Shown here piece after piece: positions 54,454 to 63,227 of a DNA stretch of 64,000 bases (positions are counted from its first letter, which is position 1; the number at the start of each line of letters is the position of its first letter). The stretch covers positions 1 through 64,000 of the forward strand of contig JAICQL010000011.1 of the NCBI GenBank assembly GCA_025937895.1. Direction: 5' to 3'. The notes beneath the pieces were generated by a model. It saw only the letters and a list, made by a program, of their open reading frames with translations. It made no database searches and was not told the DNA's origin. Both the position numbers and the translations under genes were made by a program. The DNA is from Polyangiaceae bacterium (GTDB taxonomy: Bacteria > Myxococcota_A > Polyangia > Polyangiales > Polyangiaceae).

Positions 54454-54469
54454 CGGCACGGTGATTGCT
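54454..54469 (+). promoter_or_regulatory. Sigma-54 (-24/-12) promoter
   Basis: The sequence CGGCACGGTGATTGCT matches the consensus TGGCACGN4TTGCW at every defined position but the first. The invariant GG and GC are 12 bases apart, start to start, as required. It lies 155 bp upstream of the ATG of the two-CxxCH lipoprotein gene, in a gap with no other signals. Confidence 0.7.
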
Positions 54470-54623
54470 AAACGCGGCAGTGGCGGTGCGGCGGGGTGCG
54501 ATCGAAAGCGCCAACGCCGTTGCCTGCTTGCACCGCCGCTCAACTTGGCAGTGAGCCTGTGAAACTGCCGCTTACTTGGATTTTAGCAGGCGTTGGCGCT
54601 CGTGACAACGACCGGAGGACCTC

Positions 54624-56528
54624 ATGTATCGACAACCTCGAGCTTCACTGACGCTCCTTGGAGCTGGACTTACGGCACTGCTCGCGGCCGCGTGCTCATC
54701 GGACGACGATGGCGGTGGCGAGCAAGGCGCAACCCAACCCGACCCGATCCAGGTCGTGCCCGTAGAACGCGAGACCTGCGACGATAACCCACTGCTGGTG
54801 GAGTGCCTGCCGCAGCAGCCCAGCGAGCCCGATCGGCCCGCCAGCGACAACACCCCGCCGCGCCGCCCCGATCCGGGCGACCCCGCCGAGCTCGCGCGCG
54901 CCGCAGCGGAGAACGTGCTGGCTGCCAACTGCGGGCAGTGCCACGGCCCCGCGCTCACGGAGCAGCAGGCACTGGCCGGCATGAACTACATCGATGACAT
55001 CGAGCGCCTGGTAGAGACGGGCAAGATCGTGCCGCTGAACAGCGCGGCATCGCGCGTGGTGCTGCGCATGTCACGCGGTGAGATGCCGCCGCCCAGCTCG
55101 GGGCTGCCGTCGGTCACCGACGCGGACATCGCCGTCGTCTCGCAGTACATCGACAACCCGCGCTTCTGGCCCGACTACGCGCAGCCCAACTGCTCCGGCG
55201 ATGGCGAGCTGGTCGACTTCGACGACCTGTACGGAGCCGTCGCCCGCGATCTGGCGCGCGCCGACAACGAGGACGCGCCCTTCCTGCGCTACATCTCGCT
55301 CACCAACCGGGTGACCGCGGGCGTCTGCTCCGATGCGCTGGACCGCGATCGGCAGGCCCTGACCAAGATGCTCAACATGCTCTCCATCCGGGCGCGTGTG
55401 GGGCAACCTGAGCCGGTCGACTCCGACGCCACGATCTACCGCATCGATCTGCGTGATTTCGACTGGGATCGCGCGATCGAGGTGAACGGCCGCAACTTCG
55501 ACGACGTGTGGGAGGCGATCGCCGAGAACAACCCGTACGCCGTGGAGTTCGTGGGCGACGATGCCGACGACGCCAAGGACGACGCGGAGACCGCCTTCCC
55601 GGTGATGTTCGCGGACCAGATGCTGGACGTGGCCGTGCTCGGCAACCTGTACTACGCCATCATCGGCGTGGACGTGGACCAGCCGCTCTCCGACTTCATC
55701 GCGGACGACCTGGGCATCGACGTGCAGCAGAACCTGGACGACGAGGACGTGGTGCGCGCCGGTACCACGCGCTCACGCATCTCCCGGCAGGACCGCGTGG
55801 TCGAGCGGCACGACATCGAGGTGCGCAACGGCGTGCTCTGGCAGAGCTTTGACTTCGACGATCAGGCCAACGAGAGCATCTTCGAGGATCCCTTCGGCTT
55901 CGCCGCTGGCGGTACCGAGGTCATCTTCACGCTGCCGAACGGCATGCTCGGTTACATCATCGCCGACGAAGACGACAACATCGTGGAGGACTCGGACATT
56001 CTGCTCGACACCAACCAGAACAACTTCCGCGCCGTCACCGCCGTGTCGTGCTCCAACTGCCACGCCTCCGGCTTCATCCCGGTCGTGGACGAGGTGAAGG
56101 ACATCTCTCTGCGCAACGCTCGCTCCATCGGCTTGAACCGGGACGAGATCGAGCAGCTGGAGGCCATCTATGTCTCGCCCCAGCAGTTCGCCCGCCAGGT
56201 GCAGGAGGACACCAGCAACTTCTACCAGCGCGCGCTGCAGGCCGCGGATCTGCCCATCCAGGGCGGGGACCCGGTCTCGGCCACGTTCCTGCGCTTCGAC
56301 GCGGATGTGGAGCTGAGCGACGCCGCGGGTGACCTGGGCGTGCTGCCGGAAGAGCTGGAGGACACGCTGGGTCTGCTGGATCCCGTGCTGTCCGTCCTGC
56401 GCCGGGGCACCCTGGACCGCGACGACTTCACGCAGGTCTACATTGCCAGCCTGTGCGTGCTCTCGAGCCCGCTCGAGAACCGCCCCGATGACAACATCTG
56501 CGACGACGCGCTGCGGGCGCTAGACTGA
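54624..56528 (+). CDS. Lipoprotein with two CxxCH haem motifs
   Basis: This is a 634-residue protein. The signal peptide has a lipobox LLAAAC (Cys24). The first haem motif is CGQCH (103-107) in an N-terminal cytochrome c-like region followed by LRMSRGEMPPP, a methionine ligand candidate. The second is CSNCH (476-480) in the C-terminal half. Between them is a long acidic domain I do not recognise, rich in DxD and including ADDLGIDVQQNLDDED. It is likely a multi-domain periplasmic or outer-membrane cytochrome. A sigma-54-type promoter lies upstream, and CCGGAGG precedes the ATG. Confidence 0.72.
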   Translation: MYRQPRASLTLLGAGLTALLAAACSSDDDGGGEQGATQPDPIQVVPVERETCDDNPLLVECLPQQPSEPDRPASDNTPPRRPDPGDPAELARAAAENVLAANCGQCHGPALTEQQALAGMNYIDDIERLVETGKIVPLNSAASRVVLRMSRGEMPPPSSGLPSVTDADIAVVSQYIDNPRFWPDYAQPNCSGDGELVDFDDLYGAVARDLARADNEDAPFLRYISLTNRVTAGVCSDALDRDRQALTKMLNMLSIRARVGQPEPVDSDATIYRIDLRDFDWDRAIEVNGRNFDDVWEAIAENNPYAVEFVGDDADDAKDDAETAFPVMFADQMLDVAVLGNLYYAIIGVDVDQPLSDFIADDLGIDVQQNLDDEDVVRAGTTRSRISRQDRVVERHDIEVRNGVLWQSFDFDDQANESIFEDPFGFAAGGTEVIFTLPNGMLGYIIADEDDNIVEDSDILLDTNQNNFRAVTAVSCSNCHASGFIPVVDEVKDISLRNARSIGLNRDEIEQLEAIYVSPQQFARQVQEDTSNFYQRALQAADLPIQGGDPVSATFLRFDADVELSDAAGDLGVLPEELEDTLGLLDPVLSVLRRGTLDRDDFTQVYIASLCVLSSPLENRPDDNICDDALRALD

Positions 56529-56757
56529 CCGCGGCCGCACTGCTCGCCACCGCGTGCCGAGGAGGCGCGCGGTGGCCGGGCAGCGACTCGACGACTTCGA
56601 ACGCACCCGCGCACGGACGAAGGGCGAGAAGGGTCGCAGCACACGTCCCTTTCGGGGCTGCGTGTTGGCTTGCTCATGGCCGCTGCTGTGCACGACGACT
56701 CGTCGTCGCCATTCGTCCGCGCGCCCTCCCGAGCGCGTGAAGAGAATCTAGCTAACC

Positions 56758-56775
56758 ACTGTACTCATGTACAGT
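56758..56775. promoter_or_regulatory. 18-bp palindrome resembling an SOS (LexA) box
   Basis: ACTGTACTCATGTACAGT has seven-base arms that pair perfectly around TCAT and fits CTG-N10-CAG. It lies between two convergent genes (56528 and 56804), not in front of either. It could be an operator for an unrecognised transcript or a hairpin. LexA boxes described for myxobacteria differ from the E. coli form, so the protein that binds is uncertain. Confidence 0.4.
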
Positions 56776-56803
56776 AAAATATGCCGCCGCCCCGCCAGCG
56801 AGC

Positions 56804-57235
56804 TCAGCCGCGCCCGGCCCTGGCCGCGCGCAGCAGGATGGCGATGTCCTCCTCGAATACGGGCGAGAGGCGCTGCAGCTCCTCGGGGGTGAACCAGCCC
56901 AGCTCCGAGTGCTCGTCGTTGGCCAGGCGCGCGGGCGCATCGTCCAGCGGCTCCGCCCGCCACCAGTGCATCAGCGCGCTGCCGTCGTGGGTATCGCAGC
57001 GGTCCACGCACTCCAGTGCCACCACCCGCAGGGCGGTCTCCTCCAGCACCTCGCGCACCACCGCCGCCGCCTGCTCCTCGCCCGGCTCCACGTGCCCGCT
57101 GATCGGGCACCAGTAGCCGGGAGCCTTGAGCTTGTGCGGGCTGCGCTTGCCGAGCAAAAAGCGACCGCCTCGCTCCAGGATCACGGCCACGACGTCGATC
57201 TTGTTTCCTGCCACCTGCGCAACATAGGGCAGCAC
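56804..57235 (-). CDS. Nudix hydrolase (MutT-like)
   Basis: This is a 143-residue protein. The Nudix box runs from Gly47 through Glu53 to REVLEE (61-66) in GHVEPGEEQAAAVV...; the usual last glycine is Ala68. The fold and length are those of MutT-type diphosphohydrolases acting on nucleotides or similar compounds. The position after WCPISGHVEPGE fits the 8-oxo-dGTP group loosely. It stands 67 bp upstream (in genome order) of the Roadblock-like gene, same strand, and is probably independent. Confidence 0.85.
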   Translation of the reverse strand: MLPYVAQVAGNKIDVVAVILERGGRFLLGKRSPHKLKAPGYWCPISGHVEPGEEQAAAVVREVLEETALRVVALECVDRCDTHDGSALMHWWRAEPLDDAPARLANDEHSELGWFTPEELQRLSPVFEEDIAILLRAARAGRG

Positions 57236-57302
57236 GCGCGCCAGCGGCGCCGGTTTGCCGTGCCGCGGGGCCCGAGCGGGCGCTGCGCTGAGCGAGAGCC
57301 GC

Positions 57303-57644
57303 TCAGAGCTCGGCGGGCAAGCCGCGCGCCACCAGGCGTGCCGTCAACCGCAGCGAGCGCATGTCCACCGTGGCGCTGCACAGCACGCACAGGTAGCCGC
57401 GCATGAACTCGCGCACCCAGAGCTTGCCCTCACCGAAGTCGAACACCCCGTCGCGTGGGGCGATGCCGTTGGCCGAGCTGCACTGCAGCACCCTCGCCAC
57501 GCGGCTGGCGGTCAGCGCCAGATCTGCGCCGGCCAGCTCGGCGGGCATGGACCGCAGCAGCAGCTCCCCACCGGGAGCGACCACGAAGCTGCCGAGCACG
57601 CCGCCCACGTCCTCCAGAATCCCGAGCAGCCGCTGCGCGATCAT
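57303..57644 (-). CDS. Roadblock/LC7-like protein
   Basis: This is a protein of about 113 residues with the Roadblock/LC7 pattern: an N-terminal helix LLGILEDVGGVLGS, strand FVVAPGGELLLRSMP, central helix, strand GVFDFGEGKLWVREF and strand GYLCVLCSATVDM. These proteins often regulate small GTPases such as MglA, but no MglA gene is in the window. It starts inside the stop of the previous gene (ATGA, 57641-57644). The longer frame to 57773 lies over that gene. Confidence 0.6.
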   Translation of the reverse strand: MIAQRLLGILEDVGGVLGSFVVAPGGELLLRSMPAELAGADLALTASRVARVLQCSSANGIAPRDGVFDFGEGKLWVREFMRGYLCVLCSATVDMRSLRLTARLVARGLPAEL

Positions 57645-58261
57645 CGCAGACCTCGCTGGCGCAGCACGTTGGCCATGGACCGCGCTGGGCCCGCTACCCC
57701 GACGACGATGCTGCTGCCGGCGCTGCTGCCGGCAATGCTGACGGAGAAGACCGCCGCCTGCCCTTGCAGGCACACGCCCCGGCAGAGCTCGAAGCCCAGC
57801 CCCCGCGCGATCAGGTGTGAGGCGCGGTGCACGAACTCGGTCGCATCCGGCAGCCAGGCGTGCGGGCCGCTGTGGCGCAGGCGCTCGCCGTGAAACGAGA
57901 GCTGCGCGGTGCTGACCAGCGCCTCTGGTGCAGCGCGCTCCGCCGGCTTGCGCGGATCTGCCTCCAGACAGCGCCAGGCGCGCGCGCGGCGCAGCTTCAG
58001 GCTGGGGCGCTGGCCCGCGCTGGCGGGGCCACTGGCTTCAGGCAGTACCGCCTTGCGCACGACACCGGTGCGCGGCTCTTCACTGCTGCGGGCGGAGCTG
58101 GCCGGCAGCGCTCCAGCACTCGCGGAGCCGCGGGAGCGGGAGATGGCAGGTGCAGCAGCGGGCCTGCCCGGGCGTGGGGGGAGAACGGGTCTAGTCACTT
58201 CACCTGATCCTTGGCAGGGGTAGGCGCTGCAGCCAGAGCTGCTAGCTACGCGCCAGTGCAC
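57641..58261 (-). CDS. Protein of unknown function paired with the Roadblock-like gene
   Basis: This is a protein of up to 206 residues. The first 110 residues are Ser/Pro/Arg-rich and low-complexity. The last 90 look structured, with strands VCLQGQAAVFSVSIAG and SSIVVGVAGPARSMANVL, perhaps a second Roadblock-like fold. The start is uncertain; 58261 is the longest. It overlaps the Roadblock-like gene by four bases, so the two probably form a complex. Confidence 0.5.
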   Translation of the reverse strand: MHWRVASSSGCSAYPCQGSGEVTRPVLPPRPGRPAAAPAISRSRGSASAGALPASSARSSEEPRTGVVRKAVLPEASGPASAGQRPSLKLRRARAWRCLEADPRKPAERAAPEALVSTAQLSFHGERLRHSGPHAWLPDATEFVHRASHLIARGLGFELCRGVCLQGQAAVFSVSIAGSSAGSSIVVGVAGPARSMANVLRQRGLR

Positions 58262-58628
58262 GACAGCTGGTGATGCGTGTTGCTCTGCGCGAGCCGTGCA
58301 TCACCTGCTACCCGCAGCGGCGACAGCGACCCTTGTAACACGCAGCGCAACGCGCACCAACACTGCGCACGCTGCGGGAAACGTTTGCAGGTGCGAGCGC
58401 TCTATGTTGCACCGCCTGTTGCACCAAAGCAGCCCTGCGCGTTGCACCGCCGCGCGGATATTCAGCCGGGAGTACGCGCCAGGTAGGACACGGTGGGCTG
58501 CACGGCACCGATGAGGCATGCACCGCTAGCGAGCAGTGTTCGCGTTTGGCTCAGCCCTGGCGCGCAGTCATCTCGAGCAGCCGCACTCGAGCAGCCGCAC
58601 TCGAGCAATCACTCGAATGCCGCGCTGC
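58262..58628. other. Intergenic region, 367 bp
   Basis: The region lies between the minus-strand gene at 57641-58261 and the stop of the hybrid kinase at 58629, also minus. It contains three copies of GTTGCACC near 58404-58448 and a 14-bp tandem repeat at its right end. The first may be binding sites for the promoter of the Roadblock operon (speculative). No RNA gene or credible open frame is seen. Confidence 0.4.
58573..58614. repeat. Tandem repeat, 14-bp unit, about 3 copies
   Basis: tcgagcagccgcac occurs twice exactly (58573-58600), then as tcgagcaatcac. It lies immediately after the stop of the hybrid kinase gene. Confidence 0.8.
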
Positions 58629-60548
58629 TCACTTCACGCTGGAGTTGACCAGTGAGCTCAGCATCGCCGGATCGAAGGGCTTCTCCAGCCAGCGATTCGG
58701 CACCTCGTCCAGGAAGCGGCGCGCGCGTGGCGTGAACGCTCCCCCCGTCAAGAACACGACGGCGCTGGCCTGCTCGGGCGCGAAATCACACAGTGCCTGA
58801 TAGAAGTCGATGCCGCTCATCTCCGGCATCATCAGGTCGCACAAGATCACGTCGAAGCGCTGCCCGGCGCGCACCAGCTCCAGCGCCTCGGCGGAGCGCT
58901 CCAGACCGATGACCTCGTGATCGGAAGCCAGCGAGCGGCTGACGACCTTGGCGACCAGCGGCTCGTCGTCGACCACCAGGATGCGGCCACGGCGACGAGG
59001 CGTGCTGCTGGCGGGGGCCGAACGCGCAGCGACGGAGATCGGCTCGCTGGCAAAGGGCAGCGCGATGCGGAACTTGGTGCCCTTGCCCACCTTGCTGTCC
59101 ACGCTGATCTCGCCGCCAAAGCTGGTCACGATGCGGTGGCAGATGGACAGGCCGAGGCCAGTGCCCACTCCGACCGGCTTGGTCGTGACGAAGGGTGTGA
59201 ACAGCCGCTTCATTACGTCGGGCGGGATTCCGGAGCCGGTGTCGGCCACCTCGATCACCACCCGCTCCTTGTCGACCGCAGTGGTGATGCGGATCTCGTT
59301 GGTGGCCGCGCGATCCTCCGTCATGGCCTGCGCAGCGTTCATGATCAGATTGAGAAAGACCTGCCCCAGCCGCGCCTCGCTGGCCTCCACCGGCGGGACG
59401 CCGGCATACTGCTTGACCAGCCGCGCCCGGTGGCGAATCTCGTTCCACGCCATGCGCAGGGTGGACTCCATGACGTGCTCCACGTCCACCGGCCCGGGCT
59501 GCTCGTCTTCACCCCGGGAGAACACGCGCAGGTCGCGCACGATCTTGCGGACCCGGTCCGCAGCGTCGCGCGCGTCCACCAGCTCTTCACGGATACGCAG
59601 CAGGTTGACCAGCTCGCCGTGATCATCGAGCAGGTCCGCCAGATCGCGCATGGCCAGATCCAGGTTGCCGATGATCGCGGCCAGCGGGTTGTTGATCTCG
59701 TGCGCCACGCCAGCCGACAGCGTGCCCACCGCCACCATGCGGTCGGCCACCAGCAGCTGCGCCTCCACCTTCTTGCGCTCGGTCACGTCGCGCATGATGC
59801 CGGCAAAGTGCACGCGCCCCTGTGAGGTCCAGGTGCCCAGCGAGAGGTCGATGGGGAACTCGCTGCCGTCGCGCCGACGCCCCATCACCTCGACCGTGCG
59901 CCCCACCATCTTGGCGATGCCGGTGGTGACGTATTGTGCCAGCCCGTGCACGTGCGCCTGGTGAAAGCGCTCCGGCATCAGATCCAGCAGTGTTTTGCCG
60001 ACCAGCTCGTCCTCCGAGTAGCCGAACATCTGCTCTGCGGCGGGGTTGGCATATTCGACCCTGCCCTCCTCATCCGCGGCCACCACTCCCTCGGTGGCCG
60101 TCTCCATGATCGCGCGAAAGCGCGCCTCGCTGGCCCCACGCTCGCGCTCTGCGTCGCGCTGCCGGCGCCGGATCTGGCACTCGCGCAGCTCGCGCTCGAT
60201 GGCGGGCGCCAGGCGTGCCAGGCGGCTCTTGGGCATGAAATCGTACGCGCCGGCCTTCAGCGCGTGTACGGCGATGTCCTCGCCGATGGTACCGGAGATG
60301 ATAATCAGCGGGATATCGAGGTTGCTGCCCTTCAGCACCTCGATCGCAGCGATGGCGCTGAAGGTGGGCAGCGAGTAGTCGGAGAGCACGATATCCCAGC
60401 CGCCCTCCTCCAGCGCGGCCCGCATATCCTCCGCGGTCTCGACGCGGCGATATACTACGTCGTACCCCCCGCGGCGCAGCTCTAGTAACAAGAGCTCGGC
60501 GTCAATTTCCGAATCTTCGACGATCAGAGCGTGGAGACGTTTCGCCAT
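58629..60548 (-). CDS. REC-PAS-histidine kinase-REC hybrid
   Basis: This is a 639-residue soluble protein. The N-terminal receiver has Asp57 in VLSDYSLP and a conserved FMPKSRLARL lysine. A PAS domain (about 140-260) follows, then HisKA with His283 in SAGVAHEINNPLAAI, HATPase with NLIMNAAQAM and GTGLGLSIC, and a second receiver with Asp571 in ILCDLMMPEMSG. The first receiver may take phosphate from another kinase and control this one. The ATG at 60548 is used; TTG one codon earlier is the alternative. It lies 60 bp after the kinase-like gene at 60609, probably in the same transcript. Confidence 0.9.
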   Translation of the reverse strand: MAKRLHALIVEDSEIDAELLLLELRRGGYDVVYRRVETAEDMRAALEEGGWDIVLSDYSLPTFSAIAAIEVLKGSNLDIPLIIISGTIGEDIAVHALKAGAYDFMPKSRLARLAPAIERELRECQIRRRQRDAERERGASEARFRAIMETATEGVVAADEEGRVEYANPAAEQMFGYSEDELVGKTLLDLMPERFHQAHVHGLAQYVTTGIAKMVGRTVEVMGRRRDGSEFPIDLSLGTWTSQGRVHFAGIMRDVTERKKVEAQLLVADRMVAVGTLSAGVAHEINNPLAAIIGNLDLAMRDLADLLDDHGELVNLLRIREELVDARDAADRVRKIVRDLRVFSRGEDEQPGPVDVEHVMESTLRMAWNEIRHRARLVKQYAGVPPVEASEARLGQVFLNLIMNAAQAMTEDRAATNEIRITTAVDKERVVIEVADTGSGIPPDVMKRLFTPFVTTKPVGVGTGLGLSICHRIVTSFGGEISVDSKVGKGTKFRIALPFASEPISVAARSAPASSTPRRRGRILVVDDEPLVAKVVSRSLASDHEVIGLERSAEALELVRAGQRFDVILCDLMMPEMSGIDFYQALCDFAPEQASAVVFLTGGAFTPRARRFLDEVPNRWLEKPFDPAMLSSLVNSSVK

Positions 60549-60608
60549 CAACTCATTTCATAAAAACACGGGGCCGGGGAAGCGGCGCAAGCAAAAAAGC
60601 GACCTAAA

Positions 60609-62240
60609 TCAGCTGAAATGCTCGCCGATCGTGAAATAAAAGGTGGCCCCGCGATCGACATCGGCCTCAGCCCAGACACGCCCACCGTGACGGTTCACGA
60701 TCCGCTGCACGGTGGCCAGCCCCACGCCGTTGCCCGCAAATTCGCGACGCGAGTGCAGTGTCTGAAACACTGAAAACAGCTTGCCCGAATGGGCCATGTC
60801 AAAGCCGGTTCCGTTGTCTCTGACGAAGTACACCTTTGTGCCGCGCTCCGAGTTCTCCCCCACCACAATCTGAGCGTCCTGCCGGCGGCGCGTGAACTTC
60901 CACGAGTTGCCCAGCAGGTTCTGCAGCACCGCGCCGAACAGCCGCGGATCGCCCTTTGCCTTGAGCCCGGGCTGAATTTGGAAGGACACGTGCCGATCCG
61001 GCTCCATCTGGCGCAGCTGGTCCGCCACGTTCCGGGCCAGCTCTGTCAAATCCACCGCATCCTTGCGCAGCTCGCTGCGTGAAAGCTGTGACATGGCCAG
61101 CAGCGAGTCTATCAGGGTGGCCATGCGCTGGGCAGACTGCCGCACGTTGGCCAGGTGGGACTTGCCCGCCTCCCCCAGCGCCTCCCCACAGTCCTCCAGC
61201 AGGGCCTGGCTGAAGCCATCGATGCTGCGCAGCGGGGCCAGCAGATCGTCTGCGAGCGCGTTGCTCAGCGAGTCGAGCTGGCGATGCGCGGACTGGCTGA
61301 CGTCCTCCGCGAAGGACAGCGCCTCCTCTGCTCTCCGCTCACTGGTGATGTCGGTAGCCACGCTGCACACCGCATAGATCGTGGGCCGCTCCCCCCCCTC
61401 GCCCGCCTCGCTGTCGTCCTCCACTGCTTGCCCCGGCGTATCCGACAGCCCGGCCCCCGCTTCTGGCGAGGCCCCCGCCTCGGCAGCTGGCGCTCGCTTG
61501 CTCGAGGCAGGCCCGTTCTGAAAAAGTGGACCGGGAGGCGGGAACTGGCTGCCCGAGAACAGGCTGCCAGGGAACAAGCTGCCGGGCCCCAGAGCGGCGT
61601 CACGGATCAACGGCAGATCCAGGGTGCGATAGATGCGGGGACCGTTCGGGCCCTGGAAGATCTTCTCCGAGGTGACCGGCTCGCCCGATTGCAGCACCGC
61701 CAGCTCGCCTTGCAGCAGCAAGTCTGCGTTGGGACCGCTCACGACCTCGTGGATTGTCTTGCCCAGCACCCTGTCGTCCGTCACGCCGAACAGCTCCTCG
61801 AAGGGGCCGTTGACGAACAGAAAGCGCCCGTCCGCGTCACGCAGGTAGACCATGGCCCCGGTGGCGTCGAGCACGTCACGCAGCTGGGCGCGGGTGCGGC
61901 CGAGCTCGTTATTCTGGCGACTGAAGCCATCACTCAGGCCCAGCAGGCGCGCGCTGGCGCGATGACTGCGCAGGATCATCTCGAACGCGGACAGCCCCTC
62001 GCAGAAGAACTGCTCGCCTCGGGTCAGCAGCTCCTCCACGTCGCTGTGGGGAGCGGCGCTCAGGCGGCGCAAGGCAGCGTGGTGCAGCTCCGCAAACTGC
62101 AGCAAGCTCATGCCCTCCTGCGCGGCACGGCGCCCGAGCTCATACGCCTGCTCCAGCGCAAACTCGCCGGCGCTGATCAGAAAATCCTCCAGCGCGGCGG
62201 TGTAATCTTTGACGGCGGGACAGCGCATCGAGTCCGTCAT
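60609..62240 (-). CDS. PAS histidine-kinase-like protein lacking the phospho-His
   Basis: This is a 543-residue protein. Residues 10-95 resemble the RsbU N-terminal (partner-binding) domain. A PAS domain follows (about 120-300), interrupted at 215-285 by a Gly/Pro/Ser-rich insert with repeated GSLF/GSQF. Next comes a phytochrome-type dimerisation helix, LAPLRSIDGFSQALLED, and HATPase with NLLGNSWKFT and GNGVGLATVQRIV. Where such kinases have Ser-His-Asp-Leu, this one has Ala-Asp-Asp-Leu (330-333), so the phospho-accepting His is replaced by Asp331. It may act as a scaffold or allosteric regulator of the hybrid kinase encoded next. Its ATG overlaps the upstream small gene by four bases. Confidence 0.85.
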   Translation of the reverse strand: MTDSMRCPAVKDYTAALEDFLISAGEFALEQAYELGRRAAQEGMSLLQFAELHHAALRRLSAAPHSDVEELLTRGEQFFCEGLSAFEMILRSHRASARLLGLSDGFSRQNNELGRTRAQLRDVLDATGAMVYLRDADGRFLFVNGPFEELFGVTDDRVLGKTIHEVVSGPNADLLLQGELAVLQSGEPVTSEKIFQGPNGPRIYRTLDLPLIRDAALGPGSLFPGSLFSGSQFPPPGPLFQNGPASSKRAPAAEAGASPEAGAGLSDTPGQAVEDDSEAGEGGERPTIYAVCSVATDITSERRAEEALSFAEDVSQSAHRQLDSLSNALADDLLAPLRSIDGFSQALLEDCGEALGEAGKSHLANVRQSAQRMATLIDSLLAMSQLSRSELRKDAVDLTELARNVADQLRQMEPDRHVSFQIQPGLKAKGDPRLFGAVLQNLLGNSWKFTRRRQDAQIVVGENSERGTKVYFVRDNGTGFDMAHSGKLFSVFQTLHSRREFAGNGVGLATVQRIVNRHGGRVWAEADVDRGATFYFTIGEHFS

Positions 62241-62491
62241 GAGCGTGCCCTCCGCGCTGCCAGCCGCTCGCCGCTCCTGACCACGGCTGTCATCTCCCTA
62301 GACAACGTCGAGTCGCGCAACTGAGCCAACACCATGTCGCTGACGTCGCAAATGACCCCATCGCCGTCACATGCTCTCACTGCTTCGCGCATTGCTTCCC
62401 CCGTGCTCCATCGCCCAGCCGTGCCGGGCCGCCCTCGCTCCCGAACGTCCAGAGCTAGCATTTCTGGGCGACCAAATACAGGCAAGCCCAA
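62237..62491 (-). CDS. Short gene coupled to the kinase-like gene (tentative)
   Basis: The frame gives up to 84 residues; an ATG at 62392 preceded by GGGGGA would give 51. The C-terminal part, VICDVSDMVLAQLRDS, looks structured. The TGA overlaps the next ATG by four bases, which is the main support. I recognise no family, and it may be a leader rather than a functional protein. Confidence 0.38.
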   Translation of the reverse strand: MGLPVFGRPEMLALDVRERGRPGTAGRWSTGEAMREAVRACDGDGVICDVSDMVLAQLRDSTLSREMTAVVRSGERLAARRARS

Positions 62492-63227
62492 CTGCTTGGA
62501 GCAGCAGTCAGCGTGTCAGCGGCGTGTCAGCATCCAGCCTCGCGCCGCGCGCGGCTCGCTCGTCGTGCAGCTCGCTCATGGTGCGGCTCGCACCGGCGGC
62601 ACGTCATCGCGCTCGCGCTTTTTCTCCGAGGCGGGCTCGCTCCCGCTGTTTTTCAGCGTTGCCGGCTGGCATTCGCCGCGGCTTTCTTGCCGCCACTGCT
62701 GCCCGGTGTGGCACGGCTCCTCAGCTCGAGACACGCGCCACTCCAACCACCCGAGCTGCAGCCGGAGCGCCTGAGCTGCGCTCGACGGTGACAGCGAGCA
62801 CCGAGAGTAAGCGCAGGTGGGACAGCGACGGTGCGGTTGAGCCGAGACCGCGCGCCCGCGCGGAACTGCCACGCAGCAGCGACGGAGAAGCCATGATGAC
62901 GCAACGGAGCCGCTCACAGTCGAGCGGCTCGTCGCGCCCTTCGCTGGCGCTCGCCCAGCCGAGCTTCAAGCTGCTCGCCAGCAGGCCGCGGATCACCTCG
63001 TCGCTGAACAGCTCCATCCCGCAGTTGCTGTGGTGGATCACGAAGCGCTCGCGGGTGCCCAGCAGCTCATTCTCCTCGGCCCGCTGGTAGCGGGCGCTGC
63101 TCGGCCGCCGCCAACCCGGCGCGCACTCCAGTATAGTGTATCATTGTCTATCTTGACAGACACCAGCCACATGAATAGCGTGCCGGATGCCCGGGCCTGA
63201 AGGCTCGCGGGCAAACTGGAGGTAGGA
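62492..63227. other. 736-bp region without intact genes
   Basis: The region holds a beta-carbonic anhydrase remnant (62957-63098, minus). An AT-richer stretch at 63131-63160 has TTGACA at 63153 and an inverted repeat TGTC-N6-GACA (63145-63158), a candidate promoter/operator for the regulator at 63228. The long plus-strand frames here are Ser/Arg-rich shadows with no recognisable domain. Confidence 0.5.
62957..63098 (-). pseudogene. Beta-carbonic anhydrase fragment
   Basis: On the minus strand the frame encodes [19 protein letters not shown] and then [10 protein letters not shown], the central zinc-site segment of beta-class carbonic anhydrases (His and Cys of HHxxCGM). The N-terminal third with the first zinc Cys is absent upstream, and the sequence after about 62957 no longer resembles the family, although the frame stays open to 62721. 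It is therefore a remnant of a larger gene, not a working enzyme. Homology is judged from the motif only. Confidence 0.6.

Noticed and set aside
62371..63090. 239-codon plus-strand frame
   Set aside because: It is Ser/Ala/Arg-rich and overlaps both the coupled small gene and the carbonic anhydrase remnant; no domain is seen.
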